A stretch of DNA of 64,000 nucleotides from UBA668 sp039796575 (GTDB lineage Bacteria; Actinomycetota; Acidimicrobiia; Acidimicrobiales; Ilumatobacteraceae), in contig JBDKJP010000078.1 of NCBI GenBank assembly GCA_039796575.1, positions 62,001-126,000 of the forward strand, in the 5' to 3' direction. This document shows positions 8,111 through 17,526 of the stretch, piece after piece. The notes beneath the pieces were generated by a model. It made no database searches. It was not told the origin of the DNA and saw only the letters and a program-made list of their open reading frames with translations. Every line of letters starts with the position of its first letter. Position 1 is the stretch's first letter. A program made the translations under genes and the position numbers.

Positions 8111-9254
8111 CGGGGGTGCGGGTGGGGAGGAGGGAGACCACCACCATGGCGCCGGCGATGCTGACCAGGGCGGGCGCGCCGTAGACCCAGCGGAAGCCGA
8201 GCTGCTCACCGAGCGCGCCCACCAGCGGGCCGGCCAGCGCACTGCCGAGGTCGTTGAAGCTGAGGAACGTGCCGAGTGCCGCCGCGCGTGCCGCGTCGGG
8301 TGCGCGTTGCGCCGCCAGCGCCGTGAGCGCAGGGAACGAACCGCCGAACCCGATGCCCACCAGCGCGATGGCGGGGAACGCCATCCACGCCTGCGGGGCC
8401 AGGGCCAGCGACGCCAACCCGAGGCCGATGCACACCACGCCCGGCAACGCCACCATCGCATAGCCGACCTTGTCCCCCATCGGCCCGCTGACGGCCCGCA
8501 CGAGCAGCGTGCAGATGGCGAACGTCACGAACAGCGGACCCGACTGCCCGAGCCCGACCTCGCGTGAGTACTTCGGCAGGAAGCTGATCAGGCACGCGTA
8601 GCCGAAGCCGACGGTGAACTGCGCGAACCCGGGCCGTGCCACCGTGCGCACCATCGCCTTCCACCGCATCGGCGGTGCGCCGTCGTCGGCCACGTCGGGG
8701 CGGGTCTCGGGCAGCCCGAGCGCCACGAGCCCCGAGATCACGGTGAGGCCGCCGGCGACGGCGAACAGCCACCAGTGGTGCCGGCCGAACAGGAACTCGC
8801 CCACGAACGGCCCGATCGCGAAGCCGAGGTACACCATCACGCTCAGCCGGGCCATGGCCGCGCCACGACGCTCGGGCGGTGCGAGGTCGGTGGCCGTCGC
8901 CGCCATCGCGGTGTACAGCATCGAGCCCATCGCGCCCTGCACGATGCGCAGCACGACCACCATCCACACCTCGCCGCTGAGCCCGATGAGCACGGTGGTG
9001 ACGGCCATGCCGAACAGCGGCGGCACGATGAACGGTCTTCGCCCGATACGGTCCATCATCCGGCCGGCCCACGGGCGCGCCACGATGGCGCTGACGAAGA
9101 AGATGGTGGTGGCCAGACCCACCACGAAGTCGCCCCCGCGGAGCTCCTCGCGCACGAACCGCGACACACCGACGAACAGCATGCCGATGGGCATGAAGTA
9201 GCCGAAGACGACGGCGTCGAGACGCAGTTGGGTGGCGCTGCCGAATCGCCGCAC
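8070..9254 (-). CDS. Major facilitator superfamily transporter
   Basis: A 394-residue integral membrane protein with about 12 hydrophobic segments. The MFS cytoplasmic loop motif appears as ARPWAGRMMDRIGRRPF between helices 2 and 3. Charged stretches between helices 6 and 7 (LPETRPDVADDGAPP) mark the central loop. The substrate cannot be told from sequence, and drug or metabolite efflux is typical of the family. I chose the GTG at 9254, which follows the upstream VWA gene by 14 bases; an ATG at 9199 would remove part of the first helix. The last codons and TAA stop lie inside the palindromic repeat pair, so the C-terminal VRGDSART is repeat-encoded. Confidence 0.85.
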   Translation of the reverse strand: MRRFGSATQLRLDAVVFGYFMPIGMLFVGVSRFVREELRGGDFVVGLATTIFFVSAIVARPWAGRMMDRIGRRPFIVPPLFGMAVTTVLIGLSGEVWMVVVLRIVQGAMGSMLYTAMAATATDLAPPERRGAAMARLSVMVYLGFAIGPFVGEFLFGRHHWWLFAVAGGLTVISGLVALGLPETRPDVADDGAPPMRWKAMVRTVARPGFAQFTVGFGYACLISFLPKYSREVGLGQSGPLFVTFAICTLLVRAVSGPMGDKVGYAMVALPGVVCIGLGLASLALAPQAWMAFPAIALVGIGFGGSFPALTALAAQRAPDAARAAALGTFLSFNDLGSALAGPLVGALGEQLGFRWVYGAPALVSIAGAMVVVSLLPTRTPAPRTQVRGDSART

Positions 9255-9268
9255 GGACGGCCCGGCCG

Positions 9269-10705
9269 TCAGGCGAGCTTCTCGACGAAACCTTCGAGCT
9301 GACGAAGGTTGCGGCACTCGTACACACCGTCGGTGTGCGTGCCGTAGTCGCCGACGATGGAGTCGCCGGTGTTCCAGTAGCTCTTCGGCTCGGGGTTCAA
9401 CCAGTAGACGTGGCGCGCCTTCTGGCGGATCTCCTTGATGACCCAGCTCTGCGACGCGTGGTAGTTGTTGCGCGCATCGCCGAGCAGCAGCACGGTGGTC
9501 TTCGGGCCGACGTCCTTGCCGTAGCGCTCCCAGAACACCTCGAACGCGTGGCCGTAGTCGCTGTGCCCGTCGACCCACACCACGTCGGCCTCGGTGTTGA
9601 CGCGGTGGATGGCGTTGGCGATGTCTTCCTCACCACGGAAGTAGTCGGTGACCTCGTCGATGCCGTCGATGAACACGAACGAGCGCACCTTCGAGAACTG
9701 GCCCTGGATGGCGTAGACGAGCATCAACGTGAACCGGGCGAAGGCCGCCACGGAACCGGAGATGTCGGCGATCACCATCAGCTCGGGCTTGGCCGGCCGC
9801 GGGTACTTGAACTTCGGCTCGGCGGGCACGCCGCCGTAGCTGAGGCTGTGGCGCACGGTGTTGCGGAAGTCGAGCGGTCCCTTGCGGCCGTGACGACGCT
9901 TGCGCGCGAGGCGCGCAGCGAGCTTGCGCGTGAGCGGCTGCAGGGCCTTCTTCAGGTTCTGCATCTCGTCGCGCGACGCGTGCATGAACTCGACGTCCTC
10001 GGGCAGCGGCTTGCGCAGGGTCTTGGCCATGGCCTCGGCACCGCGGTCGGCGACGAGGCGGCGACGGATCTCGGCCTCGATCTCCTTCTTGAACTGCTCG
10101 ATGCGGTCGTTGTACTCGTCGCGCTCGAGGCGCTCCTCGAGGTCGGTGAGCTCGCCGCCCACTTCCTCGCGGCTGGCCTCCATGAGCTTCTCGAGCATGC
10201 CGTCGAGGTCGAGGTTCCGCAGCGTGCGGTACAGGTAGTACGTGCCGCCGACGGGACGCCCCGGCTCCATGCCGGCGAAGCGCTGCACGGCCTGACGGGC
10301 GAGGGCACGCATCATGGCCTGGTCGCCGTTCATGAGCGCCTGCATCAGCATCTGCGCCAGCTCTTCGGGCGTGAGCTGGTCCATGGTGCCGCCCTGGGCC
10401 CCACGGTTGTCGCCCTGGCGCATCTGCTCCTGCATCTCGCGCCACATCTCGTCGAGGTCGGTGTCGCCCTCGGCGATCTTGTACTCCGGCCCGCGCAGGC
10501 TGAAGTACACCTCGAACACGGTCTCGAACGCCCGCCAGTGCGCGTTGTTCTTCACCATCGTGGCGCCGAGTGCGTACTTGAACGCCTCTCGGTCCTCGAT
10601 GGGGATGTGTTGCACCGCCTCCATGGCGTCGAGGTTCTCGGTGAGTGACACCGGGAGCCCCGCGTTGCGGAGTTCCGTGACGAAGCCGGCGAGCAGATCG
10701 AGCAT
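9269..10705 (-). CDS. VWA-domain protein, CoxE-like
   Basis: A 478-residue cytoplasmic protein. The C-terminal half is a von Willebrand A fold with the MIDAS start IADISGSVAAFARF and a later TTVLLLGDARNNY strand. The N-terminal half is charged and largely helical (MWREMQEQMRQ, LEERLERDEYNDRIEQFKKEIEAEIRRRL). In MoxR/VWA systems the ATPase and VWA partner form a chaperone-like complex that matures or inserts cofactors into other enzymes, as CoxD/CoxE do for CO dehydrogenase. The moxR gene lies 16 bases upstream in the same operon. No obvious client enzyme sits nearby, so the target is unknown. Confidence 0.85.
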   Translation of the reverse strand: MLDLLAGFVTELRNAGLPVSLTENLDAMEAVQHIPIEDREAFKYALGATMVKNNAHWRAFETVFEVYFSLRGPEYKIAEGDTDLDEMWREMQEQMRQGDNRGAQGGTMDQLTPEELAQMLMQALMNGDQAMMRALARQAVQRFAGMEPGRPVGGTYYLYRTLRNLDLDGMLEKLMEASREEVGGELTDLEERLERDEYNDRIEQFKKEIEAEIRRRLVADRGAEAMAKTLRKPLPEDVEFMHASRDEMQNLKKALQPLTRKLAARLARKRRHGRKGPLDFRNTVRHSLSYGGVPAEPKFKYPRPAKPELMVIADISGSVAAFARFTLMLVYAIQGQFSKVRSFVFIDGIDEVTDYFRGEEDIANAIHRVNTEADVVWVDGHSDYGHAFEVFWERYGKDVGPKTTVLLLGDARNNYHASQSWVIKEIRQKARHVYWLNPEPKSYWNTGDSIVGDYGTHTDGVYECRNLRQLEGFVEKLA

Positions 10706-10721
10706 CAGTGTTCCCCGCGAC

Positions 10722-11588
10722 TCACTTGTCGACGGAGAGCTCCTTCGCGGCCTTGGCGATGTCGGTCTGGTACTTGAGCAGGATGTGGAGCGTCTCCTTC
10801 GCCTGCTGGGCGTCGATGTTCTCGATGCCGAGCAGCACGAGGGTGCGGGCCCAGTCGATGGTCTCGCTGACCGACGGTGCCTTCTTCAGGTCGAGCTGAC
10901 GGATGCTGCGCACGATGCGGGCGATCTGGTCGGCCAGGTTGTCGGAGACCTCGGGCACGCGGGTGAGGACGATCTCCTTCTCGCGGTCCATGCTCGGGTA
11001 GTCGACGTGCAGGTAGAGGCAGCGACGCTTGAGGGCCTCGCTGAGCTCACGGGTGTTGTTCGACGTGAGGAACACCATCGGGATCTGCTTGGCGGTGATG
11101 GTGCCGAGCTCGGGGATGGACACCTGGTACTCGGAGAGGATCTCGAGCAGCAAGGCCTCGGTCTCGACCTCGACGCGGTCGACCTCGTCGATGAGCAGCA
11201 CCACGGGATCGGGCGCGCTGATGGCCTCGAGCAGCGGACGGGTGAGCAGGAACTCGTCGCTGAAGATGTCGTCGTGCACCTCGGTCCACGAGTCGCTGTT
11301 CTTGTCGGCCTGGATGCGCAGCAGCTGCTTCTTGTAGTTCCACTCGTAGAGCGCCTTGCTCTCGTCGAGGCCCTCGTAGCACTGCAGGCGGATGAGGCGG
11401 CTGCCGGTCATCTCGGCGATGCTCTTCGCGAGCTGGGTCTTGCCGGTACCGGCCGGACCCTCCACGAGCACCGGCTTGCCGAGCCGATCGGCCAGGAAGG
11501 CGACGCCGGCGATGCCTTCGTCGGCCAGGTAGTTGACGTCCTTGAGACCCTGACGGACCTGCGTGACGCTCTCGAAACGATGAGCCAT
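10722..11588 (-). CDS. MoxR-family AAA+ ATPase
   Basis: A 288-residue AAA+ ATPase. It has Walker A GPAGTGKT at about residues 44-51, Walker B VVLLIDEVDR, sensor 1 FLTSNNTRELSEALKRRC (the Asn and arginine-finger segment), and a helical lid ending SVSETIDWARTLVLLG. It is predicted to act with the downstream VWA protein in ATP-driven protein maturation. The ATG lies 6 bases from a TAGGGT box with a good TTGACC -35 element, so the message is probably leaderless. The next gene follows after 16 bases. Confidence 0.92.
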   Translation of the reverse strand: MAHRFESVTQVRQGLKDVNYLADEGIAGVAFLADRLGKPVLVEGPAGTGKTQLAKSIAEMTGSRLIRLQCYEGLDESKALYEWNYKKQLLRIQADKNSDSWTEVHDDIFSDEFLLTRPLLEAISAPDPVVLLIDEVDRVEVETEALLLEILSEYQVSIPELGTITAKQIPMVFLTSNNTRELSEALKRRCLYLHVDYPSMDREKEIVLTRVPEVSDNLADQIARIVRSIRQLDLKKAPSVSETIDWARTLVLLGIENIDAQQAKETLHILLKYQTDIAKAAKELSVDK

Positions 11589-11594
11589 GCCGGC

Positions 11595-11625
11595 ACCCTA
11601 TCCGTCGCCTTGACCCCGTGGTCAA
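11595..11625 (-). promoter_or_regulatory. moxR promoter with inverted repeat over -35
   Basis: Read on the minus strand: TTGACC (11625-11620), 19 bases, TAGGGT (11600-11595), 6 bases, ATG. The -35 box is one arm of the inverted repeat TTGACC-CCGT-GGTCAA at 11610-11625, a candidate operator. Confidence 0.6.
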
Positions 11626-11700
11626 TCGAAGGAATCGCGCTGCCCTGTGGTCGTGACGACACGGGCCGTGGTGTTGTTTTTGGCGTGCTCGCAACTGCCG

Positions 11701-11748
11701 TAGTGTCCCCCGCAGTCGACCACGACGAAGGCCGACAGACGGAGAGGA
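11701..11748 (+). promoter_or_regulatory. Putative promoter and RBS of the S8 protease
   Basis: TAGTGT at 11701-11706 is a plausible -10 box, with a weak TTTTGG-like -35 near 11678. GGAGAGGA at 11741-11748 is a strong ribosome site 6 bases before the ATG, so this gene has a normal leader unlike many neighbours. Confidence 0.45.
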
Positions 11749-11754
11749 TCCTCA

Positions 11755-14700
11755 ATGAAGCGTGCCATCGCGACGGGCGCCGCACTGCTCACCACCATCG
11801 GCTTCGCAGCGGGTGTCACCGCGCAGAGCCCGGTGCAGCGCGAGTCCCGGTTCCAGCATCGACGCGTCCCCGCGTCGTTCGACCTCGGCAACCTGCCCAG
11901 CCAGACCGACCCCGAGAAGGTGGTCACGGCGGTCATCGTGCTCGCCGCCGATTCGGTCGGGTCGGCCAAGGAGAAGGCCGAGAACGCCGGCCAGGCGTTC
12001 GACAAGAAGGGTGCCGAGCGGCAGGCGAAGGCCGCGCAGCAGGCCGTGACCCCGGCGCTGAAGGCGGCCGGCGCCACGGTGAAGACCACCACCAGCACCG
12101 TGCTCAACACCGTCACGGTGCGCGCCAAGGTGAAGGACCTCCGTGCGCTCGCCAGCGTGCCCGGTGTGAGTGGCGTGCACGTGTCGCGCCCCATCACCCG
12201 CGACAACGCCGCGTCCAACGCCTACACCGGCACGCCGCAGGTGTGGAAGAGCCTCGGCCTCACCGGCAAGGGCATGACCGTCGGCGTCATCGACGACGGC
12301 ATCGACTACACCCACGCCGACTTCGGCGGCAGCGGTGACCCGGCCGAGTACACGGCCAACGACCGCACCGTCATCGAGCCCGGCACCTTCCCCACCGCGA
12401 AGGTCACGGGCGGCTTCGACTTCGTGGGCGACGCCTACGACGCGAACGACGACGCCACCAGCATCCCGGCACCCGACGCCGACCCGCTCGCCTGCGGCGA
12501 GCACGGCACGCACGTCTCGGGCACCGCAGCCGGTCAGGGTGTGCTCGCCGACGGCAGCACGTTCACCGGCCCCTACGACGACACCACGCTCACGGCGAAC
12601 GCGTTCACCGTGGCGCCCGGCGCCGCACCCGAGGCCTCCATCAAGGCGTACAAGGTGTTCGGCTGCGACGGCAGCGTGAACGACGACGTCATCCTCGCCG
12701 CCATCGACCGCGCGGTCGCCGACGGCGTGAACGTCATCAACATGTCGCTCGGCAGCGACTGGGGCAACGCCACCGACCCGATCGCACTCGCCATCGACAA
12801 CGCCACCAAGCTCGGCGTGCTCTCGGTGGTGTCGGCGGGCAACGCCGGCCCCAACGCCTACCTCGTGGGTGGCCCCTCGACGGCCAACACCGCACTGTCG
12901 GTCGCCGCGGCCGACACCTCGTCGGCCACGCTCCCCGGCGTGTCGATCACGGGTGACGTCACCTTCACCGGTCAGAACTCGAACGCGTTCGACTTCACCG
13001 GCGTCACCATCACCGGTCAGACCATCGACGTCGGGCTCGGCTGCGACGCCGCCGACTACGCGGGCACCACCGGCATGATCGTGGTCACGCACCGCGGCGT
13101 CTGCGACCGCGTCGCACGCGCCATCCTCGGCTCGCAGGCCGGCGCCCTCGCCGTCGTCTTCGTGAACAACGCCGCCGGCTTCCCGCCGGTCGAGGGTGTC
13201 ATCCCCGGCGCCACCGTCCCGTTCGTCGGCGTGCCCAACACGGTCGCCATCCCCGACGGCAGCACCATCACGCTGACCGGCGGTGTCGACATCCCGAACC
13301 CGGCGTTCACCAACTTCGCCAGCTTCACCTCGAACGGCCTCCGCCAGGACAACGCACCGAAGCCCGACATCACGGCGCCCGGCGTGAACATCCTGTCGGC
13401 GTTCGTCGGCAGCGGCACCGAGGGCACCCTGCTCTCGGGCACCTCGATGGCGGCACCGCACACCGCGGGCATCGCCCTCCTCGTCCGCCAGGCGCACCCC
13501 ACGTGGGGCCCGCTCGCGATCAAGGGTGCCCTCATGAGCACGGCGAACCCGGCTCGCATCGGTGACTGGAACGTCGTCCGCGGCGGCACCGGCATGGTCG
13601 ACCCGTTGGCCGCCGTGTCGGCGCAGACCTGGTTCTCCACCAAGAACGGCGCACACCACCTCGCGTTCGGCTTCGCCGAGATCAAGGGCTCGTACGAGGC
13701 CAGCCGCACCATCGTGTTGAACAACGCGTCGTCGAAGTCGGTCACCTACGACCTGGCGACGCAGCTCGACACCCTGGGCCTCTCGCGGTTCAGCGCCACG
13801 GTCAGCCCCGCAGCGGTCACCGTGCCGGCGAAGGGCAACCGCACCATCACCGTCACGCTGAAGATCCGCGACGCGCAGAACCTGCCCGACGTGAGCGCCG
13901 ACGCCTTCGGTGCGCAGGCCAACATCAACGGCCTCCTCGTCGCCACCCCGCGCGGTGCCACCGCCGGCGTGAGCACGCTGCGCGCCCCGCTGGTGCTGGT
14001 GCCCTACGGCCTCAGCGACATCCAGGCGTCGCCGAAGGCCGGCGCCGACCGCGTCACGAAGAGCATCACGCTCACCAACAAGGGCACCCACTACGGCACG
14101 TTCGACACGTACCAGTGGATCGCCACCGACGCGGCCCGTGACAACGGCAGCGACCTCGTGCCCGATGCACGCGACGTCGGCGTGCAGTCGTTCCCGTTCT
14201 CCGCGACCAGCGACCTGCTCGTGGTGAACGTGAGCACCAACAACCGGTTCACCACGATGGCCACCGCCGAGTTCGACGTGTACCTCGACACCGACATGGA
14301 CGGCACGCCCGACTACGTCACCGTCGGCGTCGACAGCGGCCTACTCACCGGCGGCGCACCCGACGGCGACTTCGCGGCGTACACGATCAGCCTCACCACG
14401 GGCGGCATCGTCGACGTGTGGTCGGCGTTCGCGCCGAACAACGGCACCATCGCCCAGCTGCCCGTGCTCACCGAGGCCATCGGCGCCACCGGCCCCATCG
14501 GCATCACGGTGCAGACCTTCACCGTGTTGCAGCTGGCCGCCGGCGACGACGTCGCCACCGGCGTGTACGACCCCACCGCTCCTGCGGTGAACAACGGCGA
14601 CTTCGGCGTCCTCGACCCGGCCACCTCGCAGGTGCTGCCGACGTCGGTCGACACCGTGCAGGCCGCCGCACAGGGTGCGCTCGGCTGGCTGGTGGTGTCG

Positions 14701-14763
14701 GTCGACGACGCCGCCGGTTCGCGTGAAGCCGACCGCGTGCCGCTGCGCCCGCGTCGCGACTGA
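11755..14763 (+). CDS. Secreted subtilisin-like serine protease (S8) with PA domain
   Basis: A 1002-residue exported protease. Residues 1-24 form a signal peptide (MKRAIATGAALLTTIGFAAG, AQ). An inhibitor-type propeptide follows to about residue 155. The catalytic triad is Asp180 (VIDDGIDYTHADF), His250 (GEHGTHVSGTAAG) and Ser564 (SGTSMAAPHTAG). A protease-associated domain is inserted between His and Ser (GMIVVTHRGVCDRVARAI). After the catalytic domain come roughly 400 residues of beta-rich Fn3-like repeats. No sortase signal or transmembrane anchor ends the protein, so it is probably released. It stands alone with its own promoter, followed by a strong hairpin terminator. Confidence 0.94.
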   Translation: MKRAIATGAALLTTIGFAAGVTAQSPVQRESRFQHRRVPASFDLGNLPSQTDPEKVVTAVIVLAADSVGSAKEKAENAGQAFDKKGAERQAKAAQQAVTPALKAAGATVKTTTSTVLNTVTVRAKVKDLRALASVPGVSGVHVSRPITRDNAASNAYTGTPQVWKSLGLTGKGMTVGVIDDGIDYTHADFGGSGDPAEYTANDRTVIEPGTFPTAKVTGGFDFVGDAYDANDDATSIPAPDADPLACGEHGTHVSGTAAGQGVLADGSTFTGPYDDTTLTANAFTVAPGAAPEASIKAYKVFGCDGSVNDDVILAAIDRAVADGVNVINMSLGSDWGNATDPIALAIDNATKLGVLSVVSAGNAGPNAYLVGGPSTANTALSVAAADTSSATLPGVSITGDVTFTGQNSNAFDFTGVTITGQTIDVGLGCDAADYAGTTGMIVVTHRGVCDRVARAILGSQAGALAVVFVNNAAGFPPVEGVIPGATVPFVGVPNTVAIPDGSTITLTGGVDIPNPAFTNFASFTSNGLRQDNAPKPDITAPGVNILSAFVGSGTEGTLLSGTSMAAPHTAGIALLVRQAHPTWGPLAIKGALMSTANPARIGDWNVVRGGTGMVDPLAAVSAQTWFSTKNGAHHLAFGFAEIKGSYEASRTIVLNNASSKSVTYDLATQLDTLGLSRFSATVSPAAVTVPAKGNRTITVTLKIRDAQNLPDVSADAFGAQANINGLLVATPRGATAGVSTLRAPLVLVPYGLSDIQASPKAGADRVTKSITLTNKGTHYGTFDTYQWIATDAARDNGSDLVPDARDVGVQSFPFSATSDLLVVNVSTNNRFTTMATAEFDVYLDTDMDGTPDYVTVGVDSGLLTGGAPDGDFAAYTISLTTGGIVDVWSAFAPNNGTIAQLPVLTEAIGATGPIGITVQTFTVLQLAAGDDVATGVYDPTAPAVNNGDFGVLDPATSQVLPTSVDTVQAAAQGALGWLVVSVDDAAGSREADRVPLRPRRD

Positions 14764-14780
14764 CCCTTCGGGAACCTGAT

Positions 14781-14826
14781 GGCACCGGCCGCCGGGTGAG
14801 GGCAACCTCACCCGGCGGACGGTGCC
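14781..14826 (+). terminator. Hairpin terminator after the S8 protease
   Basis: A 12-bp perfect stem (14790-14801 with 14806-14817) closes a GCAA tetraloop of the GNRA class. An outer 7-bp stem, GGCACCG/CGGTGCC, extends it across a short mismatch. There is no U tract, as is common at this GC content. Confidence 0.75.
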
Positions 14827-14829
14827 GAC

Positions 14830-14835
14830 TACCCT
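14830..14835 (+). promoter_or_regulatory. -10 box of murJ
   Basis: TACCCT ends 7 bases before the GTG at 14843, supporting that codon over the in-frame GTG at 14822, which would lie inside the upstream hairpin. Confidence 0.5.
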
Positions 14836-14842
14836 GCACGGG

Positions 14843-16417
14843 GTGGGCAGCCTGCTGAAGTCGAACTTGGCGGTTGCCACCGGCACCGCCATGTCGCGCG
14901 TCACGGGCGTGGTGCGAGTGGCCGTGCTGGGCGCCGTGCTCGGCACCCCCGGCGCCGTGGCCGACGCCTACGACCTGGCCAACGGCACGCCGAACATGAT
15001 CTACGAACTGCTCATCGGCGGTGTGCTCAGCAGCAGCCTCGTGCCGTTGTTCACCCGCCTGAAGGACGACGACGACGAGGAGGGCACCAGCGCCGTCGTC
15101 ACGGTGGCGGCCATCGTCGTCACCGTCATCACCGTCGTGGCGGTGCTGCTCGCGCCGCTGATCTTCCGCCTCTACTCGCTGCTGGTCGCGGCGACCGTCG
15201 ACGCCGAGGACTACCGCGACGTCGGCACCGTGCTGGCGCGCATCTTCCTGGTGCAGATCTTCTTCTACGGCCTCAACGCGTTGGCCACGTCGTTGCTCAA
15301 CGCGCGGCGCCGGTTCTTCGCCGCGGCGTGGGTACCCGTGCTCGCCAACGTGGTCATCATCGCGTCGCTGCTGATGGTGCCGTCGGTCACCGATGGCGCG
15401 GTGCCCACCCTCGACGACGTGCTCGACAACAGCCGCCTGCGGTGGCTGCTCGGCGGCGGCGCCACCGTCGGCATCGCGGTGATGGCCGTCGCGCTCGTTC
15501 CGGCGCTGCTGCGCGCCGACGTGCGGTTGCGCTTCCGGCCCGACTTCAAGAACCCGGCGGTCCGCACCTTGCGCAACCTGTCCGGCTGGGCGCTCGCCTA
15601 TGTGGTGGCCAACCAGGTCGCGCTGGTGTTCATCCGCAACCTGTTGCGTGGCGGCGACGGCTCGGTGTTCGCCTACTCACGTGCCTACCTGTGGTTCGTG
15701 CTCCCCCACGGTCTGCTCGCGATGAGCATCGCCACCACGTTCCTGCCGGAGATGAGCAGCGCCATCAACCGCAAGGACAAGCAGGGCCTCATCGATCGCA
15801 CGTCGCTCGGCATCCGCCTCATCGCACTCGTCACCATCCCTGCCGGCTTCGGGCTGTTCGTGCTCCGCCGCCCCATCATCGGCGCCGCGTTCCAACACGG
15901 CAACGTCACCGCCGAGGACGCACTCAACACGTCGCGGGCGCTCGGCGGGTTCGCGCTCGGTCTCGTCGGCTTCTCCGTGTTCCTCTTCGTCACCCGCGTG
16001 TTCTACGCGCACCGCGACGCACGCACGCCGTTCATCATCAACCTCGTCGAGAACATCATCAACGTCGTGCTCGCGCTGCTGCTCGTCGGCCGCTACGGAC
16101 TGCTCGGGCTGGGTGTCGCGTTCGCCGTCGCGTACCTCGTCACGTCGGTGTGGGCGCTGCAGATCACGTCGTACAAGGTGCCCGGCTTCCCGTTGCGGTC
16201 GATCTACACCGCGCTCGCCCGCATGCTGCTCGCCTCGGTGGTGATGGCGGAGGCCGTGTGGTTCGTGGCCCGGTTCGTGGGCGACAACGAGGGTGCGGGC
16301 GCGTGGCTGCGCATCGGCGTCGGCACAGTGGCGGGCTGCATCGTCTACGTGCTCGTGCTGCTGCTGCTCGAGGCACCCGAGCTCGACCAGCTGCGCCGCC
16401 ACTTCGCACGCGGCTGA
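14843..16417 (+). CDS. murJ: Lipid II flippase MurJ/MviN
   Basis: A 524-residue polytopic membrane protein of the MOP superfamily with about 14 predicted helices. The N-terminal signature KSNLAVATGTAMSRVTGVVR and GVLSSSLVPLFTRL match MurJ, which flips lipid II to the outer face of the cytoplasmic membrane for peptidoglycan synthesis. A cytosolic basic loop reads RLRFRPDFKNPAVRTL. Actinobacterial MurJ proteins often have long C-terminal regulatory extensions; this one ends shortly after the last helix (LEAPELDQLRRHFARG), so a pseudokinase part is absent. The GTG at 14843 is chosen from the -10 spacing. It converges on proB with a shared hairpin. Confidence 0.93.
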   Translation: MGSLLKSNLAVATGTAMSRVTGVVRVAVLGAVLGTPGAVADAYDLANGTPNMIYELLIGGVLSSSLVPLFTRLKDDDDEEGTSAVVTVAAIVVTVITVVAVLLAPLIFRLYSLLVAATVDAEDYRDVGTVLARIFLVQIFFYGLNALATSLLNARRRFFAAAWVPVLANVVIIASLLMVPSVTDGAVPTLDDVLDNSRLRWLLGGGATVGIAVMAVALVPALLRADVRLRFRPDFKNPAVRTLRNLSGWALAYVVANQVALVFIRNLLRGGDGSVFAYSRAYLWFVLPHGLLAMSIATTFLPEMSSAINRKDKQGLIDRTSLGIRLIALVTIPAGFGLFVLRRPIIGAAFQHGNVTAEDALNTSRALGGFALGLVGFSVFLFVTRVFYAHRDARTPFIINLVENIINVVLALLLVGRYGLLGLGVAFAVAYLVTSVWALQITSYKVPGFPLRSIYTALARMLLASVVMAEAVWFVARFVGDNEGAGAWLRIGVGTVAGCIVYVLVLLLLEAPELDQLRRHFARG

Positions 16418-16437
16418 GCGCGACCGCCTCAGCCGCG
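16409..16437. terminator. Bidirectional hairpin shared by murJ and proB
   Basis: A perfect 10-bp stem, CGCGGCTGAG (16409-16418) with CTCAGCCGCG (16428-16437), closes a 9-base loop. The murJ TGA (16415-16417) and the proB stop (16429-16431) sit symmetrically in the two arms. Confidence 0.7.
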
Positions 16438-17523
16438 GTCGGCGAGCACCATCAGGTCGTCGCGGTGGATGGCCTCGTGGGCCACGTCGCTCGGCAGGTC
16501 GGTGGTGCGCTTGCCCTTGATGTCGCGCAACACGTCGCTGTCGACCAGTGCCATCCCGCGAGCCACGGTGTGGCCCTGCAGGTCGCGGACCTCGACCACG
16601 TCGCCCGAACCGAACGAGCCGATGACCTCGGTGATGCCGGCGGGCAGCAACGACGTGCCGCGCTCGATGAGTGCACGACGCGCACCGTCGTCAACGACGA
16701 GCGCACCCTCGACGTTGGTGGCGAAACCGATCCACAGCTTGCGTGCCGGCAGGTTGCGATCGCTGGGCAGGAACGTGGTGCCGACGGCGACACCGGCCAC
16801 GGCGTCGACCAGCACGTCGGGTCGACCCGAGCTCGCGATGACCGCCCGCACGCCGGCCCACGACGCCATGCGCGCCGCCGACAGCTTGCTGGCCATGCCG
16901 CCGCTGCCGCGGTTGCTGCCGCTCGCGGTGGCCTCCACCGACAGCAGCGGATCGTCGGCGCGCACCTCGCTGATGAGCTCGGCCGACGTGTCGTGCCGCG
17001 GGTCGGCGGTGTACAGACCGGGCATGTCGGTGAGCAACACCAGCAGGTCGGCCGCCACGTTGTGCGCCACCAGCGTGGCGATGCGGTCGTTGTCGCCGAA
17101 GCGCAACTCGTCGGCCGCGATGGCGTCGTTCTCGTTGACGATGGGCACGCACCCCAGCTCCATCAGCCGCACCAGCGTCTGCCGCGCGTGGAGGTACTGG
17201 CGACGGTCGACGAAGTCGTGCGGCACCAGCAGCACCTGCGCGGCCACCAGGCCGTGGCGACCGAGCGAGCGGTTGTAGGTCTCCATCAGACGGCTCTGAC
17301 CGGCGGCCGAGATGGCCTGCAGCGTGGGCATGTCGGTGGGGCGGGCCGTGAGGCCCAACGCCGACACACCGGCCGACACCGCGCCGGAGCTGACGAGGAT
17401 GACCTCGTGCCCGGCGGCGCGCAGCGCAGCGAGCTGATCGCACATCGCGTCGATGACCGACGTGTCGATGACGCCCAGCTGATCGGTGATGGACGACGTG
17501 CCGATCTTGGCCACGACGCGCAC
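16429..17523 (-). CDS. proB: Glutamate 5-kinase (ProB)
   Basis: It phosphorylates glutamate to glutamyl-5-phosphate, the first step of proline synthesis. The 364-residue protein has the amino-acid-kinase fold: VAKIGTSSIT at the N-terminus, VILVSSGAVSAG, PIVNENDAIAADELRFGDND, and the nucleotide segment GGMASKLSAA. A PUA domain occupies the last 80 or so residues (GSFGSGDVVEVRDLQG). The GTG start follows the obg TAG by only 3 bases, and its GAGGTG ribosome site lies within the last obg codons, so the two are coupled. No proA follows in this window. Confidence 0.95.
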   Translation of the reverse strand: MRVVAKIGTSSITDQLGVIDTSVIDAMCDQLAALRAAGHEVILVSSGAVSAGVSALGLTARPTDMPTLQAISAAGQSRLMETYNRSLGRHGLVAAQVLLVPHDFVDRRQYLHARQTLVRLMELGCVPIVNENDAIAADELRFGDNDRIATLVAHNVAADLLVLLTDMPGLYTADPRHDTSAELISEVRADDPLLSVEATASGSNRGSGGMASKLSAARMASWAGVRAVIASSGRPDVLVDAVAGVAVGTTFLPSDRNLPARKLWIGFATNVEGALVVDDGARRALIERGTSLLPAGITEVIGSFGSGDVVEVRDLQGHTVARGMALVDSDVLRDIKGKRTTDLPSDVAHEAIHRDDLMVLADRG

Positions 17524-17526
17524 GGG

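Noticed and set aside
11752..14091. 779-codon minus-strand frame opposite the S8 protease
   Set aside because: Low-complexity Gly/Arg/Val product with no domain; the protease on the other strand has the full catalytic triad.
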